Of a DNA stretch of 64,000 nt, positions 1-8,028 are shown one piece after another. The notes beneath the pieces are model-generated. The model saw only the letters and a list, made by a program, of their open reading frames with translations, was not told where the DNA came from and ran no database searches. Every line of letters begins with the position of its first letter. Positions within the stretch are counted from its first letter, which is position 1. The DNA lies in assembly GCA_027317645.1 (NCBI GenBank), contig DAHVQS010000004.1, forward strand, positions 25,477-89,476. The letters run 5' to 3'. The DNA comes from Paenalcaligenes sp021793095 (GTDB taxonomy: Bacteria; Pseudomonadota; Gammaproteobacteria; Burkholderiales; Burkholderiaceae_B). A program made the translations under genes and the position numbers.

Positions 1-1362
1 CGTAGCCGCACACTTATTGTGTGTGGCCCAGGAAATAATGGCGGCGATGGTTTTGTGATTGCGCGGCTATTGGCTGCGCGTGATTGGCCGGTGTTTGTCT
101 GTACTGAGCATGGCGCCTTGCCCACGCGATTACCTGCTGCTGCACATGCCCAACGTTATACCCACGATTGCTATTCATTTAAGGCCATTGATGAAGCTTT
201 TTTACAGCAGGTTGATTTAATCATTGACGCGGGATTTGGTGTGGGTCTATCGCGTCCTATTAATGCGCACTGGCAGTCTTTGCTACAACGTTTAGAAAAC
301 AGTCAGAAACCGATTGTCGCTGTGGATATGCCTACCGGGGTTGGGGATTTTGGCCAACTTTATGCGCATCCTCCTTTGCAGGCTGAGTTGACATTGGCTT
401 TATTTAAAAAAAAGCCTGCCCACGTCATCGCCCCAGGGGCAGCATATTGCGGTGAAGTACGGGTATGTGACATTGGCTTGGAGCAGACGCATTTGCCAGT
501 TCAGCCACGCTTTTATGAAAATAGGCCTGCCTTGTGGGCGCCTGAATGGCGGCGGACCCGACCCAATGCGCAAACGCATAAATATGATCGCGGTCATGTT
601 TGGGTATGGGGTGGGCCACGGTTGCCAGGGGCTCCTACTTTGAGTGCCTTAGGGGCTGCTGTGTCGGGCGCGGGTGCAGTCACCCTCCTGACGGATCGCG
701 ACAGCTGGCCAATTTACGCGGCACAAATGCGCTCGGTGATGGTCGAGGCTGTTGATGGTGCAAAAGGCTTTAAGGCGGCTATTGATACACGCCGTACCGG
801 TGCGGTGGTATTGGGGCCAGGGGCCGTGCATTGTCCTGAACTGGCTGATTATCTAAAAGTCCTTTTAGACACCAACCATCCTTGTGTGCTCGATGCCGAG
901 GCATTAAATGTAATGACGCAGCATCCAGACCATTTCTTTTCATCCCTGCATGGGCGTTGCGTACTGACGCCGCATGCGGGTGAATTTAAACGTCTTTTTC
1001 CGCATTTAACAGGATTACTGGCCACTCACCGTTTGGACGCGGTGCGCCAAGCCAGTCAAGAAACGGGTGCGGTGGTCGTGCTCAAAGGGGCGGAGACCCT
1101 CATTGGTCTACCCCATGGGGCATTAATTATTAATAATAATGCGAGTCCCTATTTAGCAACTGCAGGCAGTGGCGATGTGCTCGCGGGTGTCATTGCTGCC
1201 TTTCTAGGGCAGCGCATTGCTGCACCTTTGGCGGCAGCAATGGGGGTGTGGCTGCATGGACGAGCAGGCACTTTGGCGGGGGTTGGCCTGATTGCGGATG
1301 ATTTACCCAAATGGTTGATTCGTGCGCAAAGAGAACTGATTGAATTATGTGAGCCTGAATAA
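1..1362 (+). CDS. nnr: Bifunctional NAD(P)H-hydrate epimerase / ADP-dependent dehydratase, 5' partial
   Basis: Repairs damaged NADHX and NADPHX in the cytoplasm: the N-terminal YjeF_N domain epimerises the hydrates and the C-terminal ribokinase-like domain dehydrates the S form with ADP. The frame is open from the first base of the window, so the true start lies upstream; the GTG at 19 is an internal codon of the VCGPGNNGGDG epimerase nucleotide-binding motif. The dehydratase half starts near residue 185 (NAQTHKYDRGHVWVWGG) and shows LTPHAGEFKRLF, VVVLKGAETLI and the ATAGSGDVLAGVIAAFLG motif, with its GSGD. The downstream tadA ribosome-binding site overlaps the nnr stop codon, so the two are probably cotranscribed. 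Identification is firm; only the N terminus is missing. Confidence 0.95.
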   Translation, partial: RSRTLIVCGPGNNGGDGFVIARLLAARDWPVFVCTEHGALPTRLPAAAHAQRYTHDCYSFKAIDEAFLQQVDLIIDAGFGVGLSRPINAHWQSLLQRLENSQKPIVAVDMPTGVGDFGQLYAHPPLQAELTLALFKKKPAHVIAPGAAYCGEVRVCDIGLEQTHLPVQPRFYENRPALWAPEWRRTRPNAQTHKYDRGHVWVWGGPRLPGAPTLSALGAAVSGAGAVTLLTDRDSWPIYAAQMRSVMVEAVDGAKGFKAAIDTRRTGAVVLGPGAVHCPELADYLKVLLDTNHPCVLDAEALNVMTQHPDHFFSSLHGRCVLTPHAGEFKRLFPHLTGLLATHRLDAVRQASQETGAVVVLKGAETLIGLPHGALIINNNASPYLATAGSGDVLAGVIAAFLGQRIAAPLAAAMGVWLHGRAGTLAGVGLIADDLPKWLIRAQRELIELCEPE

Positions 1363-1372
1363 AGGAGTGGTG

Positions 1373-1891
1373 GTGCAATCTTTTAATCGATTACAGCGCT
1401 TGCCCATTTACCAACAATATTTTTTTCAAACAATAGACACCGATGAGCAAGCCATGGAGCTGGTACTCATGCTGGCTGAGATGGCGGCACATTGGCAAGA
1501 GGTGCCTGTCGGCGCAGTGGTATTGGATGAGCAACGCCGAGTCATCGGCATGGGGGTGAATCATACGGTGTATAGCCATGACCCCACACAGCACGCCGAA
1601 ATGATGGCATTGCGTGATGCCAGCACATTTATGGGTAATTATCGCTTGCCCGACACCCAGTTATATGTCAGTTTAGAGCCGTGCATGATGTGTATGGGCG
1701 CTATTTTGCATGCGCGGGTCAAGCGTGTGGTGTATGGTGCCTCAGACCCCAAGACTGGGGTGTGCCACAGCGTGTTACAACACGAGCAGTACGCACAACT
1801 CAACCATCACACCAGCATCCAAGGTGGGGTGTGGCAAGAACAAAGCGCGGCCTTACTGCGCGCATTTTTTAAATCTCGACGGGCTAAATAA
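1373..1891 (+). CDS. tadA: tRNA-specific adenosine deaminase TadA
   Basis: Converts the wobble adenosine-34 of tRNA-Arg(ACG) to inosine, normally an essential step. The zinc-dependent deaminase signature is complete: HAEMMAL gives the zinc histidine (H74) and the catalytic glutamate, and PCMMCMGA gives the two zinc cysteines (C104, C107). The reading frame is open back to a TTG at 1340, but AAAGGAG at 1361-1367 sits five bases before GTG 1373, which I take as the start (172 residues). The first 20 or so residues before the deaminase fold are longer than in E. coli TadA. The ribosome-binding site overlaps the stop codon of nnr, suggesting coupling. A hairpin with a short T tract follows at 1899-1942. 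Confidence 0.93.
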   Translation: MQSFNRLQRLPIYQQYFFQTIDTDEQAMELVLMLAEMAAHWQEVPVGAVVLDEQRRVIGMGVNHTVYSHDPTQHAEMMALRDASTFMGNYRLPDTQLYVSLEPCMMCMGAILHARVKRVVYGASDPKTGVCHSVLQHEQYAQLNHHTSIQGGVWQEQSAALLRAFFKSRRAK

Positions 1892-1898
1892 CAGATTT

Positions 1899-1942
1899 GC
1901 CACTATCAGTTGATGGGTAAAACAAAACTGATAGGGCTTTAT
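1899..1942 (+). terminator. Putative intrinsic terminator after tadA
   Basis: Inverted repeat CTATCAGTT (1903-1911) and AACTGATAG (1926-1934), extended by GCC/GGC past a one-base bulge, with a 14-base loop, followed by TTTATT. It lies 8 bases after the tadA stop. The T tract is short, so efficiency is uncertain. Confidence 0.55.
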
Positions 1943-1970
1943 TAATGATGAATCACATGGGCGTTTAGTG

Positions 1971-2879
1971 ATGAGTATAAAAACAAAGACCAATGATGGC
2001 ATCTATATTATTTCTCCATCCAGTGCGATTGGAACTCCCCAAGAGTTGCAGCGTGCGCAGCAACGGCTACGGGCGTTGGGTTTTGAGCCCAGTGCAGACC
2101 CCGATGCCTGTGCGGTGTACGAGCGATTCGCCGGCACAGACGCCCAGCGCCTCGCTGCCTTTGAGCGGGCTTTACAGCAACCCGCGCCTTTTGTGCTGGC
2201 TAGCCGAGGGGGCTATGGTATGAGTCGCTTGCTGCCATTTATTAATTGGGCAGCGATTGCGCAAAGTGGCAAACAATTTATTGGACATAGTGATTTCACC
2301 GCTTTTAATTTAGCTCTTTACGCACAAACTCAAACAATTAGTTATGCTGGGCCCTGTGCTGTATTTGATTTTGGCCAATCAGAAGTAAATCAAGATATGG
2401 AGCACTGGTTTGTAGCCATGTTACGCGGTGAGCAAACCCAACTTAGCTTTACAGCACAGCCTTTACGCCCGCAGCGTTCTTCTTTAGATGTGGCAGGGGT
2501 GCTTTGGGGTGGAAATTTGGCTCTGCTCTGTTCTTTAGTGGGAACGCCTTATTTGCCCAATATCGATGGGGGGATTCTATTTTTAGAAGATGTGTCGGAG
2601 CACCCTTATCGCATTGAGCGCATGCTCACTCAATTGCATATGGCCGGGATACTAAAAAAACAAAAAGCTATTTTATTGGGTGATTTTACGGATTATCGTT
2701 TGACCCCTGCCGATCGCGGCTATCGTTTACAGTCAGTGTGGCAGTGGTTGGCTCGACATGTACAGGTGCCTATCTATTTGGGCTTTCCGTATGGGCATGT
2801 GCCACGCAAGGCGACCTTACCTATAGGTGCAGGTGTGCGGCTGCTGGTCGAGGATGATCAAGCCACTTTATTTTTTTAA
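1971..2879 (+). CDS. ldcA: Muramoyltetrapeptide LD-carboxypeptidase (peptidase S66)
   Basis: Removes the terminal D-alanine from murein tetrapeptides during cytoplasmic peptidoglycan recycling. The S66 catalytic triad known from Pseudomonas LdcA can be placed: Ser107 in FIGHSDFTA, Glu206 in GGILFLEDVSE and His276 in GFPYGHVP. The length of 302 residues is normal for the family and there is no signal peptide, in keeping with a cytoplasmic enzyme. An in-frame GTG directly precedes ATG 1971; neither has a strong Shine-Dalgarno sequence, and I chose the ATG. The gene follows tadA after about 80 bases holding a probable terminator, and runs in the same direction as the YigZ-like gene 45 bases downstream. 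Confidence 0.92.
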   Translation: MSIKTKTNDGIYIISPSSAIGTPQELQRAQQRLRALGFEPSADPDACAVYERFAGTDAQRLAAFERALQQPAPFVLASRGGYGMSRLLPFINWAAIAQSGKQFIGHSDFTAFNLALYAQTQTISYAGPCAVFDFGQSEVNQDMEHWFVAMLRGEQTQLSFTAQPLRPQRSSLDVAGVLWGGNLALLCSLVGTPYLPNIDGGILFLEDVSEHPYRIERMLTQLHMAGILKKQKAILLGDFTDYRLTPADRGYRLQSVWQWLARHVQVPIYLGFPYGHVPRKATLPIGAGVRLLVEDDQATLFF

Positions 2880-2924
2880 TTGGTGTGAATGCAGGCGTCA
2901 ATATACTGGAGTGAAAGAACCCCT

Positions 2925-3512
2925 ATGACTTATGTTTTGGTGGGTGAAAACACCTACGAGGAAGAAATTAAAAAAAGTCGTTTCATCGCGATTGCGCGTC
3001 CAGCAGATACCGTAGCGCAAGCCATGGCCTTTATCGAAGAGCGCTCTGTCCCGGACGCCAGGCATAACTGTTGGGCCTATAAAATTGGCGATAATTATCG
3101 TTTTTCAGATGATGGAGAGCCTGGAGGGACGGCAGGGCGGCCCATTCTCCAAGCGATTGAGGGCCAGGAATGTGATTTTGTGGCCGTATTGGTCATCCGC
3201 TGGTTTGGGGGGATTAAATTAGGGACTGGTGGTTTGGTACGCGCCTATGGTGGGGCGGCAGCAGAATGCCTGCGTACGGCGCCTAAAAAGAAATACATCC
3301 CAACCGTCCCTATCCAGTGTTTTTGCCCGTATGCTGAAATCGATCGTTTAAAAGCACGTTTTGATGATTTTCAAGTGCGGGTTCAAGACGAAGAATACGG
3401 GGCAGAGGGGGTGATTTGGGATTTACAATTACCTAAAGAGCAGATAGAAGACTTTGAGCAGCTGCTACAAAATATGAGCAGTGGGCAGGGCTGGGTAAAG
3501 GTAGAGGACTAA
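2925..3512 (+). CDS. yigZ: IMPACT family protein, YigZ type
   Basis: Member of the UPF0029/IMPACT family (YigZ in E. coli), a conserved cytoplasmic protein whose biochemical role is unsettled; relatives affect translation control through GCN2-like or ribosome interactions. Diagnostic motifs are EEIKKSRFIAIA near the N terminus, PDARHNCWAYKIG, RFSDDGEPGGTAGRPIL and WFGGIKLGTGGLVRAYGGA, followed by the ferredoxin-like C-terminal domain. The frame is open from ATG 2889, but alignment by eye with E. coli YigZ places the start at ATG 2925 (195 residues); the upstream GGAG at about 2903-2906 is rather far. Three genes in a row point rightward here, then a convergent junction with the thioredoxin-like gene follows. 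Confidence 0.88.
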   Translation: MTYVLVGENTYEEEIKKSRFIAIARPADTVAQAMAFIEERSVPDARHNCWAYKIGDNYRFSDDGEPGGTAGRPILQAIEGQECDFVAVLVIRWFGGIKLGTGGLVRAYGGAAAECLRTAPKKKYIPTVPIQCFCPYAEIDRLKARFDDFQVRVQDEEYGAEGVIWDLQLPKEQIEDFEQLLQNMSSGQGWVKVED

Positions 3513-3567
3513 AGCTCTGTGCAGTGAGGGATTGAGGTCGTGTGATCGCATCATTAATTGCGGACAA

Positions 3568-3590
3568 CGGCGCGCAGTGTGCGCGCGCCG
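3568..3590. repeat. GC-rich hairpin between convergent genes
   Basis: Perfect 8-bp inverted repeat CGGCGCGC (3568-3575) and GCGCGCCG (3583-3590) with a 7-base loop, between the convergent yigZ and thioredoxin-like genes. No T tract follows on either strand, so it may be a weak or factor-assisted terminator. Confidence 0.45.
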
Positions 3591-3619
3591 TGTGCCTAGT
3601 GTTGTGCTTCAGAGTCTAT

Positions 3620-4012
3620 TTAGGCTTGATCGGGGCCTTCTTGAGATGCTTGCTCTTGTTGCTGTGCAATTTCAGCGTGCACCTGCTCCATATCCACCTC
3701 GCGTAGTTGCCCAATGAGCTCATCCAGTTGCGAATCGGTCAAAGCGCCCGAGTGTGAGAACAATAGGACTTTTTCACGGAAAATCATGATGGTAGGGATA
3801 GAGCGAATGCGCAGCATAGCGGCGAGCTCTTGTTCTTCCTCGGTGTTTATTTTGGCAAAAGTGACATCTTCATGACGCTCTGCAGCCGCCTCGAAAACAG
3901 GGGCAAATTGGCGGCAAGGGCCACACCAGGGTGCCCAAAAATCAATAATGAGGGGTTTGTCGCCATCAATGGCGTCTTGGAAGGTTTCTTGGGTGAGATC
4001 CACGGTGCTCAT
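3620..4012 (-). CDS. Thioredoxin-family protein with extended C terminus
   Basis: Thioredoxin-fold protein with the canonical active site WCGPC (C30 and C33) and the cis-proline stretch RSIPTIMIF. At 130 residues it is about 20 longer than TrxA; the extra C-terminal part (EVDMEQVHAEIAQQQEQASQ) is Gln/Glu-rich and looks helical. There is no signal peptide, so it is cytoplasmic and probably a dithiol reductase or a co-chaperone-like thioredoxin; it may not be the main TrxA of the cell. An in-frame ATG lies at 4021, but AGGA eight bases ahead of ATG 4012 favours the shorter form. The purine permease lies upstream on the same strand, separated by a terminator-like hairpin that ends just before this gene's ribosome-binding site. 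Confidence 0.85.
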   Translation of the reverse strand: MSTVDLTQETFQDAIDGDKPLIIDFWAPWCGPCRQFAPVFEAAAERHEDVTFAKINTEEEQELAAMLRIRSIPTIMIFREKVLLFSHSGALTDSQLDELIGQLREVDMEQVHAEIAQQQEQASQEGPDQA

Positions 4013-4023
4013 AAATGCCATCC

Positions 4024-4056
4024 TAAAAAGAAACGGCTAATGTATCATTAGCCGTT
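4024..4056 (-). terminator. Intrinsic terminator after the purine permease
   Basis: On the minus strand, an 11-bp perfect stem (AACGGCTAATG / CATTAGCCGTT, 4032-4056) with a 3-base loop is followed by TTTCTTTTTA. It lies between the permease stop (4096) and the thioredoxin-like start (4012), only about 10 bases before the latter's AGGA, so it also shapes that gene's leader. Confidence 0.75.
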
Positions 4057-4095
4057 GTGTGAAAAATATATGTAATGAACCTAGTGTAACGCGTT

Positions 4096-5388
4096 TTAAT
4101 CGGGATAAAAAGCGTATTTACTCACGAAGAGTGCAGCGACGATGATGGTTGCTAGGTGTAGGTCTTTCCACTTGCCTGTGAAGAATTTCAACACGACATA
4201 GCTGATAAAACCAAAGGCCAGTCCATTGGCAATAGAGTAGGTAAAGGGCATGGCCAAAGCAGTCAGTGCCGCGGGGGCAGCCTCTGTGACGTCTTGCCAC
4301 TCGACCTCAACCACCTCGCGGAGCATAATACCCGCGACGTAAAGTAGTGCGGGCGCCGTTGCATAACCGGGGACCACACCTGCCAAAGGCGAAAAGAATA
4401 AGGCGCATAGAAAGAGCACACCCACGGTGAAGGCGGTCAGTCCAGTACGGCCACCGGCCTGAACCCCAGAGGCACTCTCTACATAGGCAGTGGTGCTACT
4501 GGTACCAATAATAGAGCCCGCAACGATGGCAGTACTGTCTGCAAAGAGGGCACGCCCGAGACGTCCAGGGTTTTTATCATCAATGAGGCTTGCCCGTTTG
4601 GCCACCCCTAAGAGTGTTCCCGTAGCATCAAATACCTCTACCAATACAAGCACCAACACCACGTGCACAATGCCAACACTAAGTGCGCCCATAATGTCTA
4701 GCTGCAAAAAGGTAGGCGCAATACTCGGCGGCATAGAGACCAAGCCCTGATAGCTGGTGTGTCCGGTGAGTATCGAGGCGACGGTGACGGCAAGAATTCC
4801 AATCAGGATGGCTCCACGTACCCGTAAAGCGTCTAAAACAGCGATGACAAAAAAACCAAAAATGGCAAATAATGCTTGGTGTGAGGTGAGATTGCCGATG
4901 CCCACATGGGTGGCCGGATTGCCGACAACAATGCCGCTGTTGATCATGGCGACCAGACCCAGAAACAACCCGATACCTGCAGCAATGGCTGAACGCAAGG
5001 ATTTAGGAATACCTGCGATAATCCAACTGCGCGCTCCGGTGGCGGTCAATAGCACAAAAATCACCCCGGAAATAAAAACAGCCCCTAAGGCCTGTTGCCA
5101 GGTAAAACCCAAGGCACCGACAACAGTAAAGGCAAAAAATGCGTTTAGGCCCATCCCAGGTGCCAGCCCAATGGGCCAGTTGGCCACCAGTGCCATGGTC
5201 ATGGTGCCGACGACTGCGGCCAGACAGGTAGCCACAAAAACCGCACCGCGATCCATACCCGTGGAAGAGAGGATATCAGGGTTAACAAATATAATATAAG
5301 ACATGGTGAGGAAGGTGGTGATCCCTGCCAGCACCTCAGTCTTGACGTTGGTGTTGTGTTCGCTCAAGCGGAAAAGCCTTTCCAGCAT
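4096..5388 (-). CDS. NCS2/AzgA-type purine (guanine/hypoxanthine) permease
   Basis: Inner-membrane proton-coupled purine base importer of the AzgA branch (E. coli GhxP/GhxQ and PurP, B. subtilis PbuG). The N terminus LFRLSEHNTNVKTEVLAGI is typical, followed by TTFLTMSYIIFVNPDIL, and FADSTAIVAGSIIGTSSTTA, a family-specific half-helix region. About twelve to fourteen hydrophobic segments are visible. The frame is open to 5490, but ATG 5388 preceded by AAAGGA at seven bases gives the family-like start and 430 residues. Substrate within the purines cannot be decided from the sequence. It is divergent from tsaD with a 108-base intergenic region. Confidence 0.9.
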   Translation of the reverse strand: MLERLFRLSEHNTNVKTEVLAGITTFLTMSYIIFVNPDILSSTGMDRGAVFVATCLAAVVGTMTMALVANWPIGLAPGMGLNAFFAFTVVGALGFTWQQALGAVFISGVIFVLLTATGARSWIIAGIPKSLRSAIAAGIGLFLGLVAMINSGIVVGNPATHVGIGNLTSHQALFAIFGFFVIAVLDALRVRGAILIGILAVTVASILTGHTSYQGLVSMPPSIAPTFLQLDIMGALSVGIVHVVLVLVLVEVFDATGTLLGVAKRASLIDDKNPGRLGRALFADSTAIVAGSIIGTSSTTAYVESASGVQAGGRTGLTAFTVGVLFLCALFFSPLAGVVPGYATAPALLYVAGIMLREVVEVEWQDVTEAAPAALTALAMPFTYSIANGLAFGFISYVVLKFFTGKWKDLHLATIIVAALFVSKYAFYPD

Positions 5389-5496
5389 CGGAAGTCCTTT
5401 GATTCGTGTTAAAGTGGCGAATAATCTAGTTTTGAGGCTCAAAAGTAGTGGCCCCTGCGAATAATTAGGCAATTGTACATAAATTGGCATACAACC

Positions 5497-6534
5497 ATGA
5501 ATGTTTTAGGGATAGAAAGTTCTTGTGATGAAACAGGTGTGGCGATTGTCCATACCGAGCTGGGGTTGCGCGCCCACGCGTTGCATAGTCAAATCAAAAT
5601 GCACCAAGAGTATGGCGGGGTCGTGCCCGAGCTGGCGTCACGTGATCACATACGGCGTATGCTGCCTTTAATTCAGCAGTGTCTGGACGAGGCTAGGCTC
5701 ACTATGCAAGAGATTGACTATGTGGCTTATACCGCCGGGCCTGGCCTGGCTGGCGCACTGCTCGTCGGCGGGAGCGTGGCCAATGCCTTGGCTTGGTCCT
5801 TACAAAAGCCCATTATTCCTATTCACCATTTAGAGGGCCATTTGCTGTCACCGCTAATGAGTGAGCCTAAACCAGCATTTCCTTTTGTGGCTTTATTAGT
5901 TTCCGGAGGCCACACTCAGCTCATGAGGGTAGGTGGGGTCAATGATTATCAGCTATTAGGTGAGACACTCGATGATGCCGCTGGTGAGGCTTTTGACAAG
6001 ACGGCCAAGTTATTAGGCTTGCCTTATCCAGGGGGCCCGGCTTTGGCGGCCTTGGCCGAGCACGGACAGGCAGAGGCGATTCAATTGCCTCGACCGATGT
6101 TGCATAGCAAAGATTTAGATTTTAGTTTTAGCGGGCTAAAGACCGCAGTGCTGACGCGACTGCGTACGGCCCAAGAGCAGGGTACTTTGACTGAGCAATT
6201 CCGCGCCGATTGCGCGGCAGCCACTGAGCAAGCCATTGTTGATGTTTTGGTGGCTAAAACGATAGCGGCCACTCAACAAGCGGGTGTAGAGCGTTTGGTG
6301 ATAGCCGGAGGGGTGGGGGCAAATAAACGCTTGCGCCAACAGCTCAAAGCAGCTGCCGCCAAGAAGGGCCTCTCGGTGTATTATCCGCCGATTGAGCTAT
6401 GTACGGATAACGGGGCTATGATTGCTTATGCTGCCGCCATGCGCTTGAAGCACGGATGGGTACCCGAGCGGCCTCAAGAGGATTATGGGTTTAGTATTCG
6501 AGCGCGGTGGCCGTTGAGTGAATTAACGGCGTAA
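5497..6534 (+). CDS. tsaD: tRNA N6-adenosine threonylcarbamoyltransferase TsaD
   Basis: Transfers the threonylcarbamoyl group to A37 of ANN-decoding tRNAs, acting with TsaB and TsaE in the cytoplasm. It starts with MNVLGIESSCDETGVAIV, and the metal-binding histidines lie in IPIHHLEGHLLSP (H111 and H115). FPFVALLVSGGHTQL, GGPALAAL and the late VIAGGVGANKRLR and CTDNGAMIAYA motifs are all present. At 345 residues the length is standard. The open frame extends to 5473, but ATG 5497 matches the family start. The last 12 bases overlap the 3' end of the convergent plsY. No tsaB or tsaE is in the window. Confidence 0.97.
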   Translation: MNVLGIESSCDETGVAIVHTELGLRAHALHSQIKMHQEYGGVVPELASRDHIRRMLPLIQQCLDEARLTMQEIDYVAYTAGPGLAGALLVGGSVANALAWSLQKPIIPIHHLEGHLLSPLMSEPKPAFPFVALLVSGGHTQLMRVGGVNDYQLLGETLDDAAGEAFDKTAKLLGLPYPGGPALAALAEHGQAEAIQLPRPMLHSKDLDFSFSGLKTAVLTRLRTAQEQGTLTEQFRADCAAATEQAIVDVLVAKTIAATQQAGVERLVIAGGVGANKRLRQQLKAAAAKKGLSVYYPPIELCTDNGAMIAYAAAMRLKHGWVPERPQEDYGFSIRARWPLSELTA

Positions 6535-7185
6535 TTTACGAGCGATGGACTGGGCTGAGGGTTTTTGGCCAATTTTGCTCTCAGTGCCTTTGAGTAAGCG
6601 CTGGATATTTTCTTTGTGTCGGCTGAGAAGCACAATAGAAATCACGATAATGGCAATGCCCTGGGCCTGGCTACCTGCCCATAGATGCCCAGCCCCAAGC
6701 ATATAAATCACGGGGATAATCAATGCGGTGATGATTGCCGACAACGAGGAATACCGAGTGGTATAGGCCACCAACAGCCAACACAGAGCCGCCAATAGCG
6801 CCAATAGTGGGTGCAGCGCTGCCAATACCCCTAATGCTGTGGCCACTCCCTTACCGCCTTTGAATTTTAAAAAGACAGGGTACAAATGGCCTAAAAATAC
6901 TGCCACTGCTGCCCACGCAGCAAATAAAGACGCTGCTCCTAGTTCAGTACCGATGATGCGTGCGATGACGACCGCAAGCACACCCTTGAGGACATCGCCT
7001 AAAAGGGTCATACCAGCAGCTATTTTATTGCCGCTGCGCAGCACATTGGTGGCCCCTGGGTTTTTAGAACCAAACTGGCGAGGATCGGGTAACCGCATCA
7101 ATTTACTGATAACCACAGCAAAGGGGATAGAGCCTATTAAGTAGGCGCCAATGATGGTGAGCAAGAGTAAGGCAAATAAAATCAC
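6523..7185 (-). CDS. plsY: Acyl-phosphate:glycerol-3-phosphate acyltransferase PlsY
   Basis: Inner-membrane enzyme that moves the acyl group from acyl-phosphate (made by PlsX) to glycerol-3-phosphate, the first step of phospholipid synthesis. The three conserved cytoplasmic loops are visible: GSIPFAVVISKLMRLPDPR with FGSKNPGATNVLR, then LKFKGGKGVATALGVL, and SRHKENIQRLLKGTESKIG near the C terminus. Five membrane segments can be drawn. The length of 220 residues fits. A perfect TATAAT on the minus strand at 7224-7229 may be its -10 element. It is convergent with tsaD, overlapping its stop region by 12 bases. Confidence 0.95.
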   Translation of the reverse strand: MILFALLLLTIIGAYLIGSIPFAVVISKLMRLPDPRQFGSKNPGATNVLRSGNKIAAGMTLLGDVLKGVLAVVIARIIGTELGAASLFAAWAAVAVFLGHLYPVFLKFKGGKGVATALGVLAALHPLLALLAALCWLLVAYTTRYSSLSAIITALIIPVIYMLGAGHLWAGSQAQGIAIIVISIVLLSRHKENIQRLLKGTESKIGQKPSAQSIARKLRR

Positions 7186-7223
7186 GGTCTTAAGTATTTG
7201 ATCACAGGTTAAAATGAGAAAAC

Positions 7224-7229
7224 ATTATA
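7224..7229 (-). promoter_or_regulatory. Possible -10 element for plsY
   Basis: Minus-strand TATAAT, about 40 bases upstream of the plsY ATG. I could not find a convincing -35 hexamer at 16-18 bp, so this is tentative. Confidence 0.35.
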
Positions 7230-7281
7230 GTAATAAGCAGTACCAATTTCACTTAAAACTATAGGACGTTAACCAAAAGCA

Positions 7282-8028
7282 ATGAAAATCCTCATATCGA
7301 ACGATGATGGCTACCATGCCCGTGGTATCGAAGCACTGTATCGCGCAGTTGCTCCGTTGGCCGACACCGTGGTCGTCGTTGCCCCCGAAACTAACTGTAG
7401 TGCCACCTCTAACGCGCTAACACTCAATCGCCCTCTCAGTGTACAGCAAGCCAGCAATGGCTTTTATTTTGTGAATGGCACGCCCTCGGATTGTGTGCAT
7501 ATTGCTTTGACCGGGCTGTTGGATTTTCGACCTGATTTGATTGTCTCGGGGATTAATAACGGCGCCAACCTGGGCGATGATACGCTATACTCTGGGACAG
7601 TAGCCGCGGCCATGGAAGGGCATCTGTTTGGAGTACCCGCCATTGCATTTTCACTGGTGGAAAAAGGATGGCGCTATTTGGATACCGCAGTGGCGGCCGC
7701 TGAACAAATCGTCAAACGCGCGATTGAGCAGCCGCTTGCAACTGGGACTTTGCTAAATGTTAATATACCCAATGTCCCTTTACACGCACTCAAACCGGCT
7801 GCGGTTACACGCTTGGGCAAACGCCATCCCTCCGAACCAGTCATTAAGAGCACCACACCTTATGGTGATCCCGTTTATTGGATTGGTCCGGTCGGTGGGG
7901 TCTTGGACGCGGCGCACGGCACTGATTTTGGCGCCATTGATAATTTAGCTGTTTCAGTGACCCCTTTGCGTTTTGACTTAACCGCTCATGAGCAATTAGA
8001 TTCCATCACCCAATGGGTGAATTCGTAA
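7282..8028 (+). CDS. surE: 5'/3'-nucleotidase SurE
   Basis: Metal-dependent survival protein SurE, a cytoplasmic phosphatase acting on nucleoside 5'- and 3'-monophosphates and short polyphosphate. The metal site is built by SNDDG (D8, D9) at the N terminus, the serine in CSATSNALT and the asparagine in SGINNGANLGDD, followed by TLYSGTVAAAMEG. At 248 residues it is of normal size. The stop codon overlaps the start of pcm in TAATG, so translation is coupled. It heads the surE-pcm-nlpD-rlmD cluster. Confidence 0.97.
   Translation: MKILISNDDGYHARGIEALYRAVAPLADTVVVVAPETNCSATSNALTLNRPLSVQQASNGFYFVNGTPSDCVHIALTGLLDFRPDLIVSGINNGANLGDDTLYSGTVAAAMEGHLFGVPAIAFSLVEKGWRYLDTAVAAAEQIVKRAIEQPLATGTLLNVNIPNVPLHALKPAAVTRLGKRHPSEPVIKSTTPYGDPVYWIGPVGGVLDAAHGTDFGAIDNLAVSVTPLRFDLTAHEQLDSITQWVNS

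Noticed and set aside
4757..5299. Open frame of 180 codons opposite the purine permease
   Set aside because: It is the antisense shadow of a clearly conserved membrane protein; its translation is low-complexity (Lys, Pro, Thr, Ala) with no motif and no ribosome-binding site.
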